Source of the DNA: Arenibacter antarcticus
GTDB lineage: Bacteria > Bacteroidota > Bacteroidia > Flavobacteriales > Flavobacteriaceae
Length of the DNA stretch: 64,000 nucleotides
Reading direction: 5' to 3'
Assembly (NCBI RefSeq): GCF_041320605.1
Contig: NZ_CP166679.1
Span: 4,016,001 to 4,080,000 of the forward strand
This document shows, one piece after another, positions 17,335-26,926 of the stretch. A program made the position numbers and the translations under genes. Every line of letters starts with the position of its first letter. Position 1 is the first letter of the stretch. The notes under the pieces were generated by a model. The model was given only the letters and a program-made list of their open reading frames with translations. It searched no databases and was not told the DNA's origin.

Positions 17335-20300
17335 TTATAACCCCGCACTATTCCTTAAATACGCAATCAAATCTGCCATTTCCTGCTCACTCAATACTCC
17401 GCCAAAACCAGGCATCATGGACATTCCCGGAATCGATTCAATATTAGCAATTTCTTGTCTGTTAATAGTCTGCATCTGTTCCGGCCCTGTATGCAACTCA
17501 ATTGCACTTGATGTTTCATTGCTTATCACACCCTGTAGGATCTCACCATTATTCATCTCTATCTTCCACAAATCATATCCTGGTGCAATCGACAAACCAG
17601 GAACCAATATATTTGCCATTAGTGCCTTAGCATCCCAATTGTGTACCGTCCCCAGGTCAGGTCCGTAATTGACGCCCAGTTCACCTCTTACCTGGTGACA
17701 GATAGTACAATTAGTCTTGTATACTTCCAGACCTTTCTTTTCATCGCCCGGCATATCCAATGCAGACTTATAACTTGCTATCACTTCCTGCATATCATCC
17801 TGTGCCAGAATTGAACGGGCTCGTTCACGTATTTCTTCCACATGATATTGATTCAATTGAACGGTCCTGGACCACCCCAGCGCTGACTTTGGAATCTTCT
17901 CCTTCTCCACGGCATCCAATAATAACACCACTCGTTCTTTGTTTCTCATAAAACTCTGAAGGGCCGCTTCCCGTACACCCGGAGTCATTTGACCCCAATA
18001 TTTCAATACAAATTCCGATACACTGGCACCGGGAATGTGGTCATACACTTCCAGGGCTACTTTTTGAACAACCGGATCTTCTGAAGGATTAATTAAAGCC
18101 TTTATTTCAGATTCGTATGTAGAAGGATCTCCCAACAACAATAATTTCAACATCTGAGACCGGTAACCCACTCTTAATTCCTTATTTTGACCTCTTCCCA
18201 GTGCTTTCTGAATTGCCTTTTCAATATCCGGATTATCATTCTTCTCATTTAATATTTCCAATAGCCTAAAGGTATAGCTACGAATTTCGTCCGATTCATG
18301 ATCAAAATAGGCGCGCAATAGTAATGCTGTTTCAGGGGAGAAAAAATCCCTGCCTGATTTATTGCGATTAATCCCCGTGGACAAACCTTTTAGAATGGCA
18401 GACTGCAGTGATACTGGATCAGTGGAATTTATAATCAAGCCCTGTTTCAACAACGAAACAATCATTTTCTGATTCTCACTCGCCCCCAGCGCCTCTGTCA
18501 AATGGCTGATAAAAGGATCATATTTAGATTCTTTACCCCGACCCCGTCGCTGAATAGTTTCTCTCAACAATCCCTCCACACCTAACTCACCTGCTGACAA
18601 AGCAGCCAGTTGCACCCATTCATCATCTATGTCCTGAAATAAAATTTGCTCTCGGACGACTTTCGCATTTTTACCATCAAGATCGCCTAATGTACACAGC
18701 AATTGAAAACGAACTTTTGCTGACGCATCACCTGCCATTTTCATCAGTTCTGCTTGTAATTCCATGTCTCCTTCCATATATCGTTCCGCAATCCGAATCG
18801 CATTTTCCCGGAGTCCTGCAGACGGGTCATGTAAAGCGATTATGATATCTTCTTCTTCCAAAGCACTCATGCCTTCCAAAGTCCACAAAGCATGTAATCG
18901 CCCCATCACCGCATTTCCGGTTCTTAATTCCTTCTTTAGTAATGGGGTCACTTCCGTATCCTTCCTGTCTACCAACAACCGTTGTGCATTGCTGCGCCAC
19001 CATCGATTCTTATGACTTAAAAATTTGACTAATTCAATACTCGTACTTTCCCCCAGCTCCAATCCTCCCGTCCATTGGGCTGAAGGTGTACCCTTCGGAG
19101 TTATACGGTAGATCCGCCCCATATTATGACCATCATACAAATCGCCGCCTTCAATCGCCTCGTCTGACATCCACTCAGGATGTTCTATAATCCGACGATA
19201 ATAATCCAAAACATATAAAGCTCCGTCAGGACCGATGTACATATTCACGGGCCGCGCCCAATAATCACGCGATGCAAAAAACTCCCTCCCTTCTTCCATT
19301 CGAGAGGCAGTAAAGCTGGCTCCTTTCGGAGTTAATTTATCTGAATGAACCACATTACTCACGGATTCCATCACAAAAGTGAGCTCTTTGTCATAGGGTG
19401 CTGGAAATATACCACCCGAATAATAGGTTATTCCACTTGTAGAAGTCGTCAATCCAACCTCCGAAAATAACTGACGATCCGGATTGGTGGTAATTTGAAA
19501 AACTTCAGTAGAATTGCCATGATCAGAGACGTCTTCAGCCGCTTTACTTATCCCAGCATCAGGATTACGATTCAAATATTGCGGAGCCAAAACCTCCTCA
19601 TAGATATGATTCTGATTGTGAGTGAGAAAATGATGTCCCCACTCATCAAAGGTATGTCCAAACTGACCTTTTACTGACAATATTTCTAGGCTCTCGCCAT
19701 CCGTTTTAAACCGTACATTTTTACCGTTTGCATTTTGAGGTAAAAATGGTCCATCGGGGTCGTTCCAAAAACGAATCTCGTCCCCCAAGTCGCCAAAGTC
19801 TTCTTCATATTTCCGTGAGCCGATCCGGCCAAAATGAGACAAATAGATCCAGTTGTCCAGACCATATATAGGATTATTGACATTTACATGTGGATTGGAT
19901 AAAGAAAAACCTGTCAATAAGGTATCGCGTACATCCGCACGGCCATCTCTATCCACATCTTCCAGGTACAATACGTATGGTGCATCGGTAACTATAATGC
20001 CATTCTTCCAGGGCATCACCCCGTTCGGGAACATCAGTTCATCCGCAAATAAAATGCTTTCATCCATTATCCCATCTCCATCATTGTCTTTCAATATTTT
20101 GATTTTGCCAGTATGACTTTTATTGAGAGGATAACCAGACATCTCAACGACGTACATCAGCCCGTTCTCATCTATGGCCATGTCCACCGGATCGGAAATC
20201 AAAGGCTCGCTTGCAAATAACTCGACCTGGAAGCCTTCTACAACCTCATAACTCGCCAATCCATCTTTCGGTGAAAGCGCACCGTTTTCGTACAGTATTC

Positions 20301-20382
20301 CATTCTGATTACAGGACACCAACATGCCCATAAAAAAAATCAATTCGATAAGGTTTTGTAGCTTCTTCATTAATAGTTTCAT
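17335..20382 (-). CDS. PVC-type membrane-bound dehydrogenase with HEAT repeats and cytochrome c domain
   Basis: A large SpII lipoprotein (LVSCNQNG lipobox). Three parts follow: an N-terminal beta-propeller dehydrogenase-like domain beginning FQVELFASEPLISDPVDMAI, a central stretch of HEAT-like helical repeats (about 480-870), and a C-terminal cytochrome c domain with one haem site CTICH at about residue 890, plus GYDLWKIEMNNGE. This is the PVC-type arrangement first described in Planctomycetes. Substrates are thought to be sugars or polyols, but none can be assigned. The open frame extends to a GTG at 20406; I prefer the ATG at 20382, which fits the signal peptide. It clusters with TIM-barrel and ceramidase-like genes. 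Confidence 0.85.
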   Translation of the reverse strand: MKLLMKKLQNLIELIFFMGMLVSCNQNGILYENGALSPKDGLASYEVVEGFQVELFASEPLISDPVDMAIDENGLMYVVEMSGYPLNKSHTGKIKILKDNDGDGIMDESILFADELMFPNGVMPWKNGIIVTDAPYVLYLEDVDRDGRADVRDTLLTGFSLSNPHVNVNNPIYGLDNWIYLSHFGRIGSRKYEEDFGDLGDEIRFWNDPDGPFLPQNANGKNVRFKTDGESLEILSVKGQFGHTFDEWGHHFLTHNQNHIYEEVLAPQYLNRNPDAGISKAAEDVSDHGNSTEVFQITTNPDRQLFSEVGLTTSTSGITYYSGGIFPAPYDKELTFVMESVSNVVHSDKLTPKGASFTASRMEEGREFFASRDYWARPVNMYIGPDGALYVLDYYRRIIEHPEWMSDEAIEGGDLYDGHNMGRIYRITPKGTPSAQWTGGLELGESTSIELVKFLSHKNRWWRSNAQRLLVDRKDTEVTPLLKKELRTGNAVMGRLHALWTLEGMSALEEEDIIIALHDPSAGLRENAIRIAERYMEGDMELQAELMKMAGDASAKVRFQLLCTLGDLDGKNAKVVREQILFQDIDDEWVQLAALSAGELGVEGLLRETIQRRGRGKESKYDPFISHLTEALGASENQKMIVSLLKQGLIINSTDPVSLQSAILKGLSTGINRNKSGRDFFSPETALLLRAYFDHESDEIRSYTFRLLEILNEKNDNPDIEKAIQKALGRGQNKELRVGYRSQMLKLLLLGDPSTYESEIKALINPSEDPVVQKVALEVYDHIPGASVSEFVLKYWGQMTPGVREAALQSFMRNKERVVLLLDAVEKEKIPKSALGWSRTVQLNQYHVEEIRERARSILAQDDMQEVIASYKSALDMPGDEKKGLEVYKTNCTICHQVRGELGVNYGPDLGTVHNWDAKALMANILVPGLSIAPGYDLWKIEMNNGEILQGVISNETSSAIELHTGPEQMQTINRQEIANIESIPGMSMMPGFGGVLSEQEMADLIAYLRNSAGL

Positions 20383-20416
20383 TTTTATGTTCAATCTTCC
20401 AGCCACAAACTGTTGA

Positions 20417-21907
20417 TTATCTCCAGCGTTTCTTCAACCAAAATAGCTCACCCTCAGGGCCTACAAAATTACTTTGGCATATTGCACTATAACTACCACC
20501 GTAAACCGCTTTTTCCGTTGGCAAATAACTGCCCGGCCCCGCCAATTGTATCACGAATGTTTGCAATGCTTTACTTCTGGCTTTTATTTGAATACCATAA
20601 TCGGTGAATAACTCAAATTGATTAGTGCAAATCGCAATATCTCCCAATCGAATAGCATGAATTTCTGTTTTATGTTGTGGATTGGGAATTTGTTTTTGTA
20701 CTTCATACCTTTTAACAATCGCATCATTCCACAGCATCTTCACGTAAAGCTGATCAGATTGAGCAGAATCTTGTTCAATTTGCATTCTGGTATCTTCCGA
20801 AACTCTTTTTGATTCGATGTATTCGTCGACTGAAATAAGCCGCATTGGTAATTCGATCTCTTTGTAATGATGTTCCAGAAGGATATCCTTTTGTAGGTCG
20901 TCCTTCACTATTTCATATGTAATCTCAACTGCATCCGCAATCCGCCTGGAAACATCATCCATCCGGTTTTCGCCGCTTAATTCCGCCATCCGTTCTAATG
21001 CCGCCTTTCGATAAATGGGTCGGGGAGACTGATCTCCTGCAGCTCCTGCCCATCCCACTACTACTAATTTTGATCCAAATCTTGCCTTCAACTTTTCACG
21101 GACCGGATGCCAAAAATCAGCATCAATGCGAGTATCGCCTTCCACCTGCTGAGATGGACAACTTACATTGACTCCTATACTGATCAAACCGCCTTTCTCA
21201 TTCCAGAAATACAGCGAATTTACATCGTGATCTTCATACCCTTCTATTCCCTCAAACTCCGGAGTCATTGTATTCCCATACATCGCAGCACTGCCATCCT
21301 TATACACCACCCGACGATTATAAGGAATAGCAGCCCTTCTTACGCCCCAAGTAGTGCTGCCTTTTTGCCTGCCTTCCCAGGCTTGTAAAATTCCCTTGGT
21401 GATTTGAGAAACCAGAAATTGTCGATATTCTGAAACCTGAGTAACGTTCTCTTTCGGGATATTGTAGTAAAAATAAGCCGCTTCATCCGTTAAGTCTTCA
21501 ATCACCGGGCCTGTATGGGTAAGCGTACCATTCAAGATGATTTTATTTCCATTAAAGCCTGGTATTTTCTCCTCCACTGCGCTTCGCACCTGATTCCACA
21601 TTTTGGTGGATATCCATATCAGATCACAGGAAACAAAAATAGCAGTATCCTGTCCAACAGCTCCATTCCGGGTCTCCAAAGCGACAATGCCTGCTCTAAG
21701 AGGTGTATGGATTTCGTCTGCGATTCGAAGGTGGAATTGCCCCATAAGAGCCACCGGTAATTTTGGTGTGATATTAACTTCCGCGGCACCAATGTACAGT
21801 TCCGATCCAATGACCATGGATGAAGGCAAACATAGGAATAACAATGTTATTCGGAATGTCGTTGATAAAGGTATTCTTAGAAAGCGAATTTTCATATGTT
21901 GAATCAT
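20417..21907 (-). CDS. Neutral/alkaline ceramidase-like protein, copy 1, 3' frameshift
   Basis: Secreted protein (signal peptide to about residue 34) with the N-terminal domain of neutral/alkaline non-lysosomal ceramidases. It resembles the next gene along its length. The nucleophile-type motif GDQSP is kept, but the zinc-site segment reads GTLTHTGP where the partner has ATHSHTTP, so the first histidine is lost. Near the 3' end one G is missing: the frame reads GPEGELFWLKKRWR, while the shifted frame continues GGAILVEETLEIINSLWLED and stops at 20391-20393, as in the partner. The restored stop would be eight bases before the next ATG at 20382. Probably decaying. Confidence 0.75.
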   Translation of the reverse strand: MIQHMKIRFLRIPLSTTFRITLLFLCLPSSMVIGSELYIGAAEVNITPKLPVALMGQFHLRIADEIHTPLRAGIVALETRNGAVGQDTAIFVSCDLIWISTKMWNQVRSAVEEKIPGFNGNKIILNGTLTHTGPVIEDLTDEAAYFYYNIPKENVTQVSEYRQFLVSQITKGILQAWEGRQKGSTTWGVRRAAIPYNRRVVYKDGSAAMYGNTMTPEFEGIEGYEDHDVNSLYFWNEKGGLISIGVNVSCPSQQVEGDTRIDADFWHPVREKLKARFGSKLVVVGWAGAAGDQSPRPIYRKAALERMAELSGENRMDDVSRRIADAVEITYEIVKDDLQKDILLEHHYKEIELPMRLISVDEYIESKRVSEDTRMQIEQDSAQSDQLYVKMLWNDAIVKRYEVQKQIPNPQHKTEIHAIRLGDIAICTNQFELFTDYGIQIKARSKALQTFVIQLAGPGSYLPTEKAVYGGSYSAICQSNFVGPEGELFWLKKRWR

Positions 21908-21924
21908 CTGATTAATTTCACAAT

Positions 21925-23394
21925 TTAATTTTCATTCCACATGGCGTTTATAAGTTCCAACGTTTCCTCGACCAGGATAGCGCCTCCTTCGGGGCCAACT
22001 ACATTACTCTGGCACACCGCGCTATATCCTCCGCCTTTAGCAGCTTTTGAAGTGGGCAAATAAGTTCCCGGGCCTGCCAATTGAACGACTATGGTTTGTA
22101 AGGCTTTGCTTCTGGATTGCATTTGCAATCCAAAATCTGTGAACAATTCAAATTGGTTTGTACATACCACAATATCCCCTAGCCGAATTACATGGATCTC
22201 CGTTTCATACTGAGGATTAGGGTTAGTTTTCTGAACTTCATATCTCTTTACAACATCTCCATACCAGGTCATCCTCGTATTTAATTGCTCCGCTTTTGCT
22301 GGATCTCTGGAAATTTGCTCCGCAGCCTCATTAGATATTAGTCTGGACTCGATGTATTCATCCACGGTGATTTTCCGCATGGGCAATTCAATTTTTCGTG
22401 CCTGATGCTCCATAATTACTTCTGAGTGTTTATCGTTTTCAACAATCTCATAAGTCCGGTTCACCGCCTCCGCAATACGTAATGCAATGTCTTCCATCCG
22501 GCTGGTATTGCTTAATTTTCGCATTCTTTCCAGGGCCTCTTTACGGTAAATAGGATGTGGAGACTGATCTCCTGACGCACCGATCAAACCGGCAATAACA
22601 ACGTCATTACCAAATTGCTTTTTTAATTTTTCACGTACTGGGTGCCAGTAATCAGCATTCACTTTGGTATCACCTTCCACCTCCTGAGCCGGACATGCTA
22701 CTTCAACGGCCATTCCTAATAATTTATCAGAACCGTTCCAAAAAAACAAGGAATGTACGTCGTGATCTTCATAACCTTCAATATTATTAAAATTAGGGGT
22801 TACCGTTGTGCCATACATCACTGCTTCGCCATCTTTATAAACTACCCGGCGATTATATGGGATCGCTGCGCGATCCAGACCCCAGGACATTTTCCCTTTT
22901 ACTCTCTTTTCCCAGGCTGATACAATTCCTGTTGTAATCTGATTGACCAAAAACGATCTGTATTCTCCTACCTGTGTAACCCCTTGTTCCGGTAGCTTAT
23001 ATAGAAACGTGGTCTTATCAGATGCATCATTTAGGACAGGAGTCGTGTGGGAATGAGTTGCATTAATGATGATTTTATCAGTATTAAAATCAGGAATCCT
23101 TTTTTTTACTTCTTGCCTCACCATATTCCACACTTGGTTGGGTATTCCTACCAGGTCACAGGAAACAAAAATGGTCTTATCTAGACTTTTTTTGCCACTC
23201 CTGGATTCCAAGACTATAATGTTTGCAGTGAGTGGTGTACTTATTTCATGGGCTATCCGTAAATGAAATTGCCCCGCCAGTGCTACTGGTAATTTCGGAG
23301 TAATATCCATCTCTGATACGCCGATATATAAGTCTTGGGTAAACATATTCATACAAGTAAGTAATAAACCTAAAGTCGTTAAAGTCTGTCTCAT
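21925..23394 (-). CDS. Neutral/alkaline ceramidase-like protein, copy 2 (intact)
   Basis: A 489-residue secreted protein (signal peptide about 1-19) with the neutral/alkaline non-lysosomal ceramidase N-terminal domain. It has the zinc-site segment INATHSHTTPV, the GDQSPHP motif that matches the GDxSP nucleophile region of true ceramidases, and an intact C-terminus GGAILVEETLELI. True ceramidases release fatty acid from ceramide; this shorter form lacks an obvious C-terminal beta domain (they are usually above 600 residues), so another amide or ester substrate is possible. It lies 17 bases upstream of copy 1. Confidence 0.78.
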   Translation of the reverse strand: MRQTLTTLGLLLTCMNMFTQDLYIGVSEMDITPKLPVALAGQFHLRIAHEISTPLTANIIVLESRSGKKSLDKTIFVSCDLVGIPNQVWNMVRQEVKKRIPDFNTDKIIINATHSHTTPVLNDASDKTTFLYKLPEQGVTQVGEYRSFLVNQITTGIVSAWEKRVKGKMSWGLDRAAIPYNRRVVYKDGEAVMYGTTVTPNFNNIEGYEDHDVHSLFFWNGSDKLLGMAVEVACPAQEVEGDTKVNADYWHPVREKLKKQFGNDVVIAGLIGASGDQSPHPIYRKEALERMRKLSNTSRMEDIALRIAEAVNRTYEIVENDKHSEVIMEHQARKIELPMRKITVDEYIESRLISNEAAEQISRDPAKAEQLNTRMTWYGDVVKRYEVQKTNPNPQYETEIHVIRLGDIVVCTNQFELFTDFGLQMQSRSKALQTIVVQLAGPGTYLPTSKAAKGGGYSAVCQSNVVGPEGGAILVEETLELINAMWNEN

Positions 23395-23469
23395 AATATT
23401 TAGTGTTTTTTTAATCTTAATCTTAACTTAAAGAGTTAACAATGTTATTAAAACATCTTTCATGTAATT

Positions 23470-23652
23470 TTAATTATCGTTCTCCTCCCAAAACTTATTC
23501 ATACCACGTACAGTTTCTTCTACCAAAATATCACTGTAAGCTTCCCTTAAAACCGAACTGTTTAAAAGTAGAATAATTTCGGAGTTTATTATATGAACAG
23601 GACCAATTTCAACTTTTTGGCATATCCATCCAATAAGGTATATGCATATCAT
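23470..23652 (-). pseudogene. C-terminal fragment of a third ceramidase-like gene
   Basis: A 60-codon frame whose end, YSDILVEETVRGMNKFWEEN, aligns with the C-terminus of the two ceramidase-like proteins downstream (GGAILVEETLELINAMWNEN in the intact copy). The upstream part is unrelated or scrambled. This is best read as the surviving tail of a third tandem copy cut off by the rearrangement that also left the IS3 remnant next to it. Confidence 0.6.
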
Positions 23653-23772
23653 AGAGTCAAATTGGTTTCAAGATTTTTAAAAAATCTTTCAATTTAACGG
23701 GTTCAATACATTACCAAACTGTTAGCACATCTGTTTGGAATCTTAAAATCAAATAAAGGGTGCTTTTTTTTA

Positions 23773-24104
23773 TTAAAATATTTTTTTACTGTTGTAAGTT
23801 TGATCTGGCGGCACTCTTCCTATTTCGGTATGCCTCCTTTTGGTGTTGTTTAACTCGAGGTATTCCCTTACCATTTGATAGGGGTCTAAACCCCCGTTTA
23901 GCGGATTCAGATATATCTTTCCGTATTTGATCGACTTCCATAAACGTTCGATAAATATGTTGTCCTAGGCCCTTACTTTACCATCCATTGATATTTGTAC
24001 GTCATGTTCTTTGAGGACATCGATATATTGGGTACTGGTATATTGAGACCCCTGATCGGAGTTGTGTACTTCTGGCGTCCCGTATTTGGCAATAGTGCCC
24101 TAAT
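23773..24104 (-). mobile_element. IS3-family transposase remnant (orfB 3' part, with internal stop)
   Basis: The reverse strand encodes the end of an IS3-type integrase-core transposase: HNSDQGSQYTS (catalytic Asp region), VQISMDGKVRA, then a TAG stop, then DNIFIERLWKSIKYGKIYLNP (catalytic Glu in the FIERLWK segment) and EYLELNNTKRRH, ending at 23773-23775. The TAG replaces a residue between RA and DN that is often Trp in the family. The N-terminal half and orfA are missing. It is a dead fragment at the junction between the catabolic cluster and the stress island. Confidence 0.85.
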
Positions 24105-24358
24105 AGATTCTGTTATCTAACAGTGTATACCAAAGCTCAGTTCATGGTAATTACTATAAATTCCATTAAAATATAATCTGAATTACCCTGGAAATAACTT
24201 AAGCCCATTAAAACGCCCAACGAAGATTCAATTGCTTGTGTATTGAGTTCATAAAAATTGTGTTAGGATTAAACAGCATTAATCTAACTACCTATTTTTA
24301 TAATAATGCTAAATGCTATACGGTAGGCATATTAGTTACCGTTTTAAATTCAAATAAC

Positions 24359-24808
24359 ATGAATACAGATATAAAAGAAATTGAAGACCGTTTGAATGAC
24401 ATCATTCAAAAGAATGAAGATTCCGTAAAGGGATATAAAAAAGCTGCCGAGAATACAGAGAATGCTGGCTTGCAAAATTATTTTTGGAATAAGGCCAAGG
24501 AGCGACGAACTTTTCTAGTTGAATTGAAGACTTCCACACCCACTCTAAATACACGGGATAAAATAGACGGAAGCACGGCCGGGGCATTACATAGAACGTG
24601 GATGGATGTTAAGGCATTTTTCTCCGGAGATGATGCTGAAGCCATGTTAGAAGAGGCAATTAGGGGCGACAAGGCTGCAATAGAGGAATACAACGAGGTG
24701 TTAGCCAATACGCTTGTACCACCATCTTTATCGTCCATAATAAGAAGACAACGGGATTGGTTAATGCAAGATTTAGAGAGAATTAAAACTTTAGAAGATT
24801 TGAGGTAA
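24359..24808 (+). CDS. PA2169-family four-helix-bundle protein (DUF2383)
   Basis: A 149-residue soluble helical protein of the ferritin-like PA2169/DUF2383 type. Family traits are the N-terminal EIEDRLNDIIQKNEDSVKGYKKAAE and the C-terminal IIRRQRDWLMQDLERIK helices. Function is unknown; such proteins are commonly part of general stress regulons. I chose the ATG at 24359 because the longer open frame from a TTG at 24236 adds 41 non-conserved residues. It starts the stress island and has its own terminator. Confidence 0.85.
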   Translation: MNTDIKEIEDRLNDIIQKNEDSVKGYKKAAENTENAGLQNYFWNKAKERRTFLVELKTSTPTLNTRDKIDGSTAGALHRTWMDVKAFFSGDDAEAMLEEAIRGDKAAIEEYNEVLANTLVPPSLSSIIRRQRDWLMQDLERIKTLEDLR

Positions 24809-24841
24809 AATACTTTACTTCCCTACCTTTACATGATACAT

Positions 24842-24870
24842 GAGCCTCTATTTTTAGAGGCTCTCTTTTT
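24842..24870 (+). terminator. Terminator after the PA2169-family gene
   Basis: GAGCCTCTA (24842-24850) pairs with TAGAGGCTC (24855-24863) around a TTTT loop and is followed by TCTTTTT. Confidence 0.88.
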
Positions 24871-25106
24871 CATTGAAAATTCCGATTTTAATTTAACATT
24901 CATTGAGCCTTTATAATACCCGTATTTCCATTTAAGATAGACGTGGAAAACCTCATTATTACTACCCATTATTTTAATGTAAACAAATTTAATCTCCCTT
25001 ATACACTAATTTAGGACCTAGTAATTGCCATTGTAGGTAGATTATATTTCAATCTACTTTAAAATCATGGGCATGGAACAAGGTCTAATCAGGAATAAGT
25101 ATCACT

Positions 25107-25313
25107 CTAAATTTTGGTAAGTGCGGACCCTTTATGGGCTGCAATATGATCGGATTTGTCACTTTTAATTTCATATTGGGGCTCATCCTTACTGGCGTGG
25201 TGGGTATATCCCTTGTAGTTGAAATTTGAATGATGAATCTTTATTATTTTACCTGTAACATAGCCCGCCTCGGAATTCCATTTTACATGATTGCCTACCT
25301 TGAATTTTGTCAT
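25107..25313 (-). CDS. DUF2945 (hypervirulence-associated, Tudor-like) protein
   Basis: A 68-residue basic protein with the DUF2945/HVA1 pattern: FKVGNHVKWNSEAG at the start, VTGKIIKIH, then PQYEIKSDKSDHIAAHKGSAL. The fold is SH3/Tudor-like; the role is unknown, though members often sit with stress genes, as here. Start at the ATG at 25313. Confidence 0.85.
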   Translation of the reverse strand: MTKFKVGNHVKWNSEAGYVTGKIIKIHHSNFNYKGYTHHASKDEPQYEIKSDKSDHIAAHKGSALTKI

Positions 25314-25370
25314 TTTTACTTTTTTTAATTAAAACCCATATCACTAATTATAAATCAAATACCTAAGGGT

Positions 25371-25476
25371 AAGCCCATGAGACATCTGTCGGAAACTGCC
25401 GATAACATTTCAACGCCCGCCTGAACTGAACGGGCAGGCAAGCGTCGGAGCATTCAAATCTCACTTAGTGGGAAAA
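25371..25476. repeat. Dispersed intergenic repeat, copy A
   Basis: The segment shares blocks with 38186-38270 in the same order: AAGCCCATGAG, GGAAACT-CCGATAACATTTC, GGCAAGCGT and ATTCAAAT...CTTAGTG. Copy A carries about 20 extra bases in the middle that form a small GC-rich palindrome (GCCCG...CGGGC). Neither copy encodes protein. Confidence 0.6.
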
Positions 25477-25640
25477 CTACTCCTGAAAACTTGATGGAGA
25501 TACCTGTTAGCTATTAGCCACCGCCAATCCCAAATTGAGTCTGGTTATTTGACGGATCTATACACAGCTCAATGTATTGAAATCACCAGTTCCCATAGTT
25601 TTTATACTAAGACCCTTTCAAGACTATAAAGACCCACGAT

Positions 25641-25829
25641 TTACCCCTCTAGGTCATAGAACAATTGCATCGCTTGTACCATGCCTTCTTCTATGGCAGA
25701 TTCTTCATAAAATTCACCAGATTCCTTACACTTATTTGCTATTTCCAACGCCTTGTCGCATGTTTTAGGTTCAAGCTTATTCAATTTGAGTTGGAATGAG
25801 GCAAAAGTCCATTTGTTGCTCTTCTCCAT
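25641..25829 (-). CDS. Small conserved-looking hypothetical protein
   Basis: A 62-residue acidic, helical protein starting MEKSNKWTFASFQLKLNKL and ending in MQLFYDLEG. I recalled similar short flavobacterial proteins but no named family. I chose the ATG at 25829 over a TTG at 25844. It lies in the stress island between DUF2945 and DUF305 genes. Confidence 0.5.
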   Translation of the reverse strand: MEKSNKWTFASFQLKLNKLEPKTCDKALEIANKCKESGEFYEESAIEEGMVQAMQLFYDLEG

Positions 25830-25944
25830 AGATAAAAGTTGCAAAATTTTATAATAAGCCTACAACACCTATCAAGCTCTATATATAATTCATCTAAAAT
25901 TACAACTGACATTGCTGGTTGCTGTCAATGGGAGTTAAATGGAT

Positions 25945-26400
25945 TTAATTCTTTTCCAATCTATCTATCATTTCTTTCATCTCCCTTATTTCCTTTTCTT
26001 GCGCTTTGATAATTTTTTCTGCCAGTTTTTTCACTTCTGGGTCCTTTATATCTGCACGACCACTAGTTAGTATGGCAATGGAATGATGCGGTATCATTGC
26101 TTCCATCCATTTTATATCATTGATAGGAATTTGTTGCCGGACCAAATAAGTTGAAATGGTCATTAACAAAATACTGCCAAGTATTATGCTTGTATTTTTT
26201 ATTCTGTTTTGATACATTTTAAGCATAAACAAAAGCATAACAATTGCCATTCCTCCAATTCCTATAAAGGTCATATACATTCTAGTCCAACTAAAGTAAA
26301 TATGATTAAATTCATAGGTATTAAAATACATCGTTATATACATTGAAATAGCAGAGCAAATCAACATTAGAATAAAATTGGTATAATTGGAGTTTTTCAT
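25945..26400 (-). CDS. DUF305-family membrane protein
   Basis: A 151-residue protein with about three membrane helices (roughly 8-27, 40-60, 70-90) followed by a DUF305 helical segment: MEAMIPHHSIAILTSGRADIKDPEV and AEKIIKAQEKEI. The paired His after MIPH are the family signature and have been linked with metal, especially copper, handling in other bacteria. The domain faces the periplasm by topology estimate. It stands alone, close to two VOC genes. Confidence 0.82.
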   Translation of the reverse strand: MKNSNYTNFILMLICSAISMYITMYFNTYEFNHIYFSWTRMYMTFIGIGGMAIVMLLFMLKMYQNRIKNTSIILGSILLMTISTYLVRQQIPINDIKWMEAMIPHHSIAILTSGRADIKDPEVKKLAEKIIKAQEKEIREMKEMIDRLEKN

Positions 26401-26492
26401 TTTAAAGGGTTTAGCGTTATTAATTCAGTTGAAGCATAATCCTCTGTGGTAGAATTGTTTTATCGTTCCCAATAATTAAGCTCCATTAATTA

Positions 26493-26921
26493 CTAGTATA
26501 TGGACCACAAGCCTGGAGTGGCCAACTCCAATAAATGGTTATCTGGATCACGGAAGTATAGGCTTGTCCCACCTCGTTCCCATTTGTATTCACTTTCAAT
26601 TTTAATTCTATTGGTATTCAACAAATTTCTCCAAGGTATAAGGTCGCTTTCCATAATTGAAAAAGCTAGATGAAGACTTCCAGTTCCACCATGCGGAGGT
26701 ATTGGCCCCTTATGAACATTAATTTCTTCCTTGGACCAGGCTGCTCCATCCTTAAGAAACAGAAGCAAAACCTGTTTCTCCGATACATTTAGCGCACAGA
26801 AGCTTTCGTTCGTCATAAGGGTTTCCAAATTAAAGAGCCTTTTATAAAAGGTAATAGACACCTTTAAATCGGATACATATAGTGCTGTTTCCAATACTCC
26901 TTCAACCTTAAGAATGTCCAT
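26493..26921 (-). CDS. VOC-family (glyoxalase/bleomycin-resistance fold) protein
   Basis: A 142-residue vicinal-oxygen-chelate protein with the N-terminal LETALYVSDLKVSITFY and the C-terminal SLYFRDPDNHLLELATP signature, which supplies the metal-binding Glu. The central His in GSLHLAFSI is a likely second ligand. The substrate is unknown; candidates are an aldehyde-adduct lyase or an antibiotic-binding protein. It lies five bases downstream of a second VOC gene, so the two are co-transcribed. Confidence 0.85.
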   Translation of the reverse strand: MDILKVEGVLETALYVSDLKVSITFYKRLFNLETLMTNESFCALNVSEKQVLLLFLKDGAAWSKEEINVHKGPIPPHGGTGSLHLAFSIMESDLIPWRNLLNTNRIKIESEYKWERGGTSLYFRDPDNHLLELATPGLWSIY

Positions 26922-26926
26922 TTCAA

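Noticed and set aside
24236..24358. A 41-residue N-terminal extension of the PA2169-family protein from a TTG.
   Set aside because: The extension has no family likeness; the internal ATG at 24359 matches the normal start of the family.
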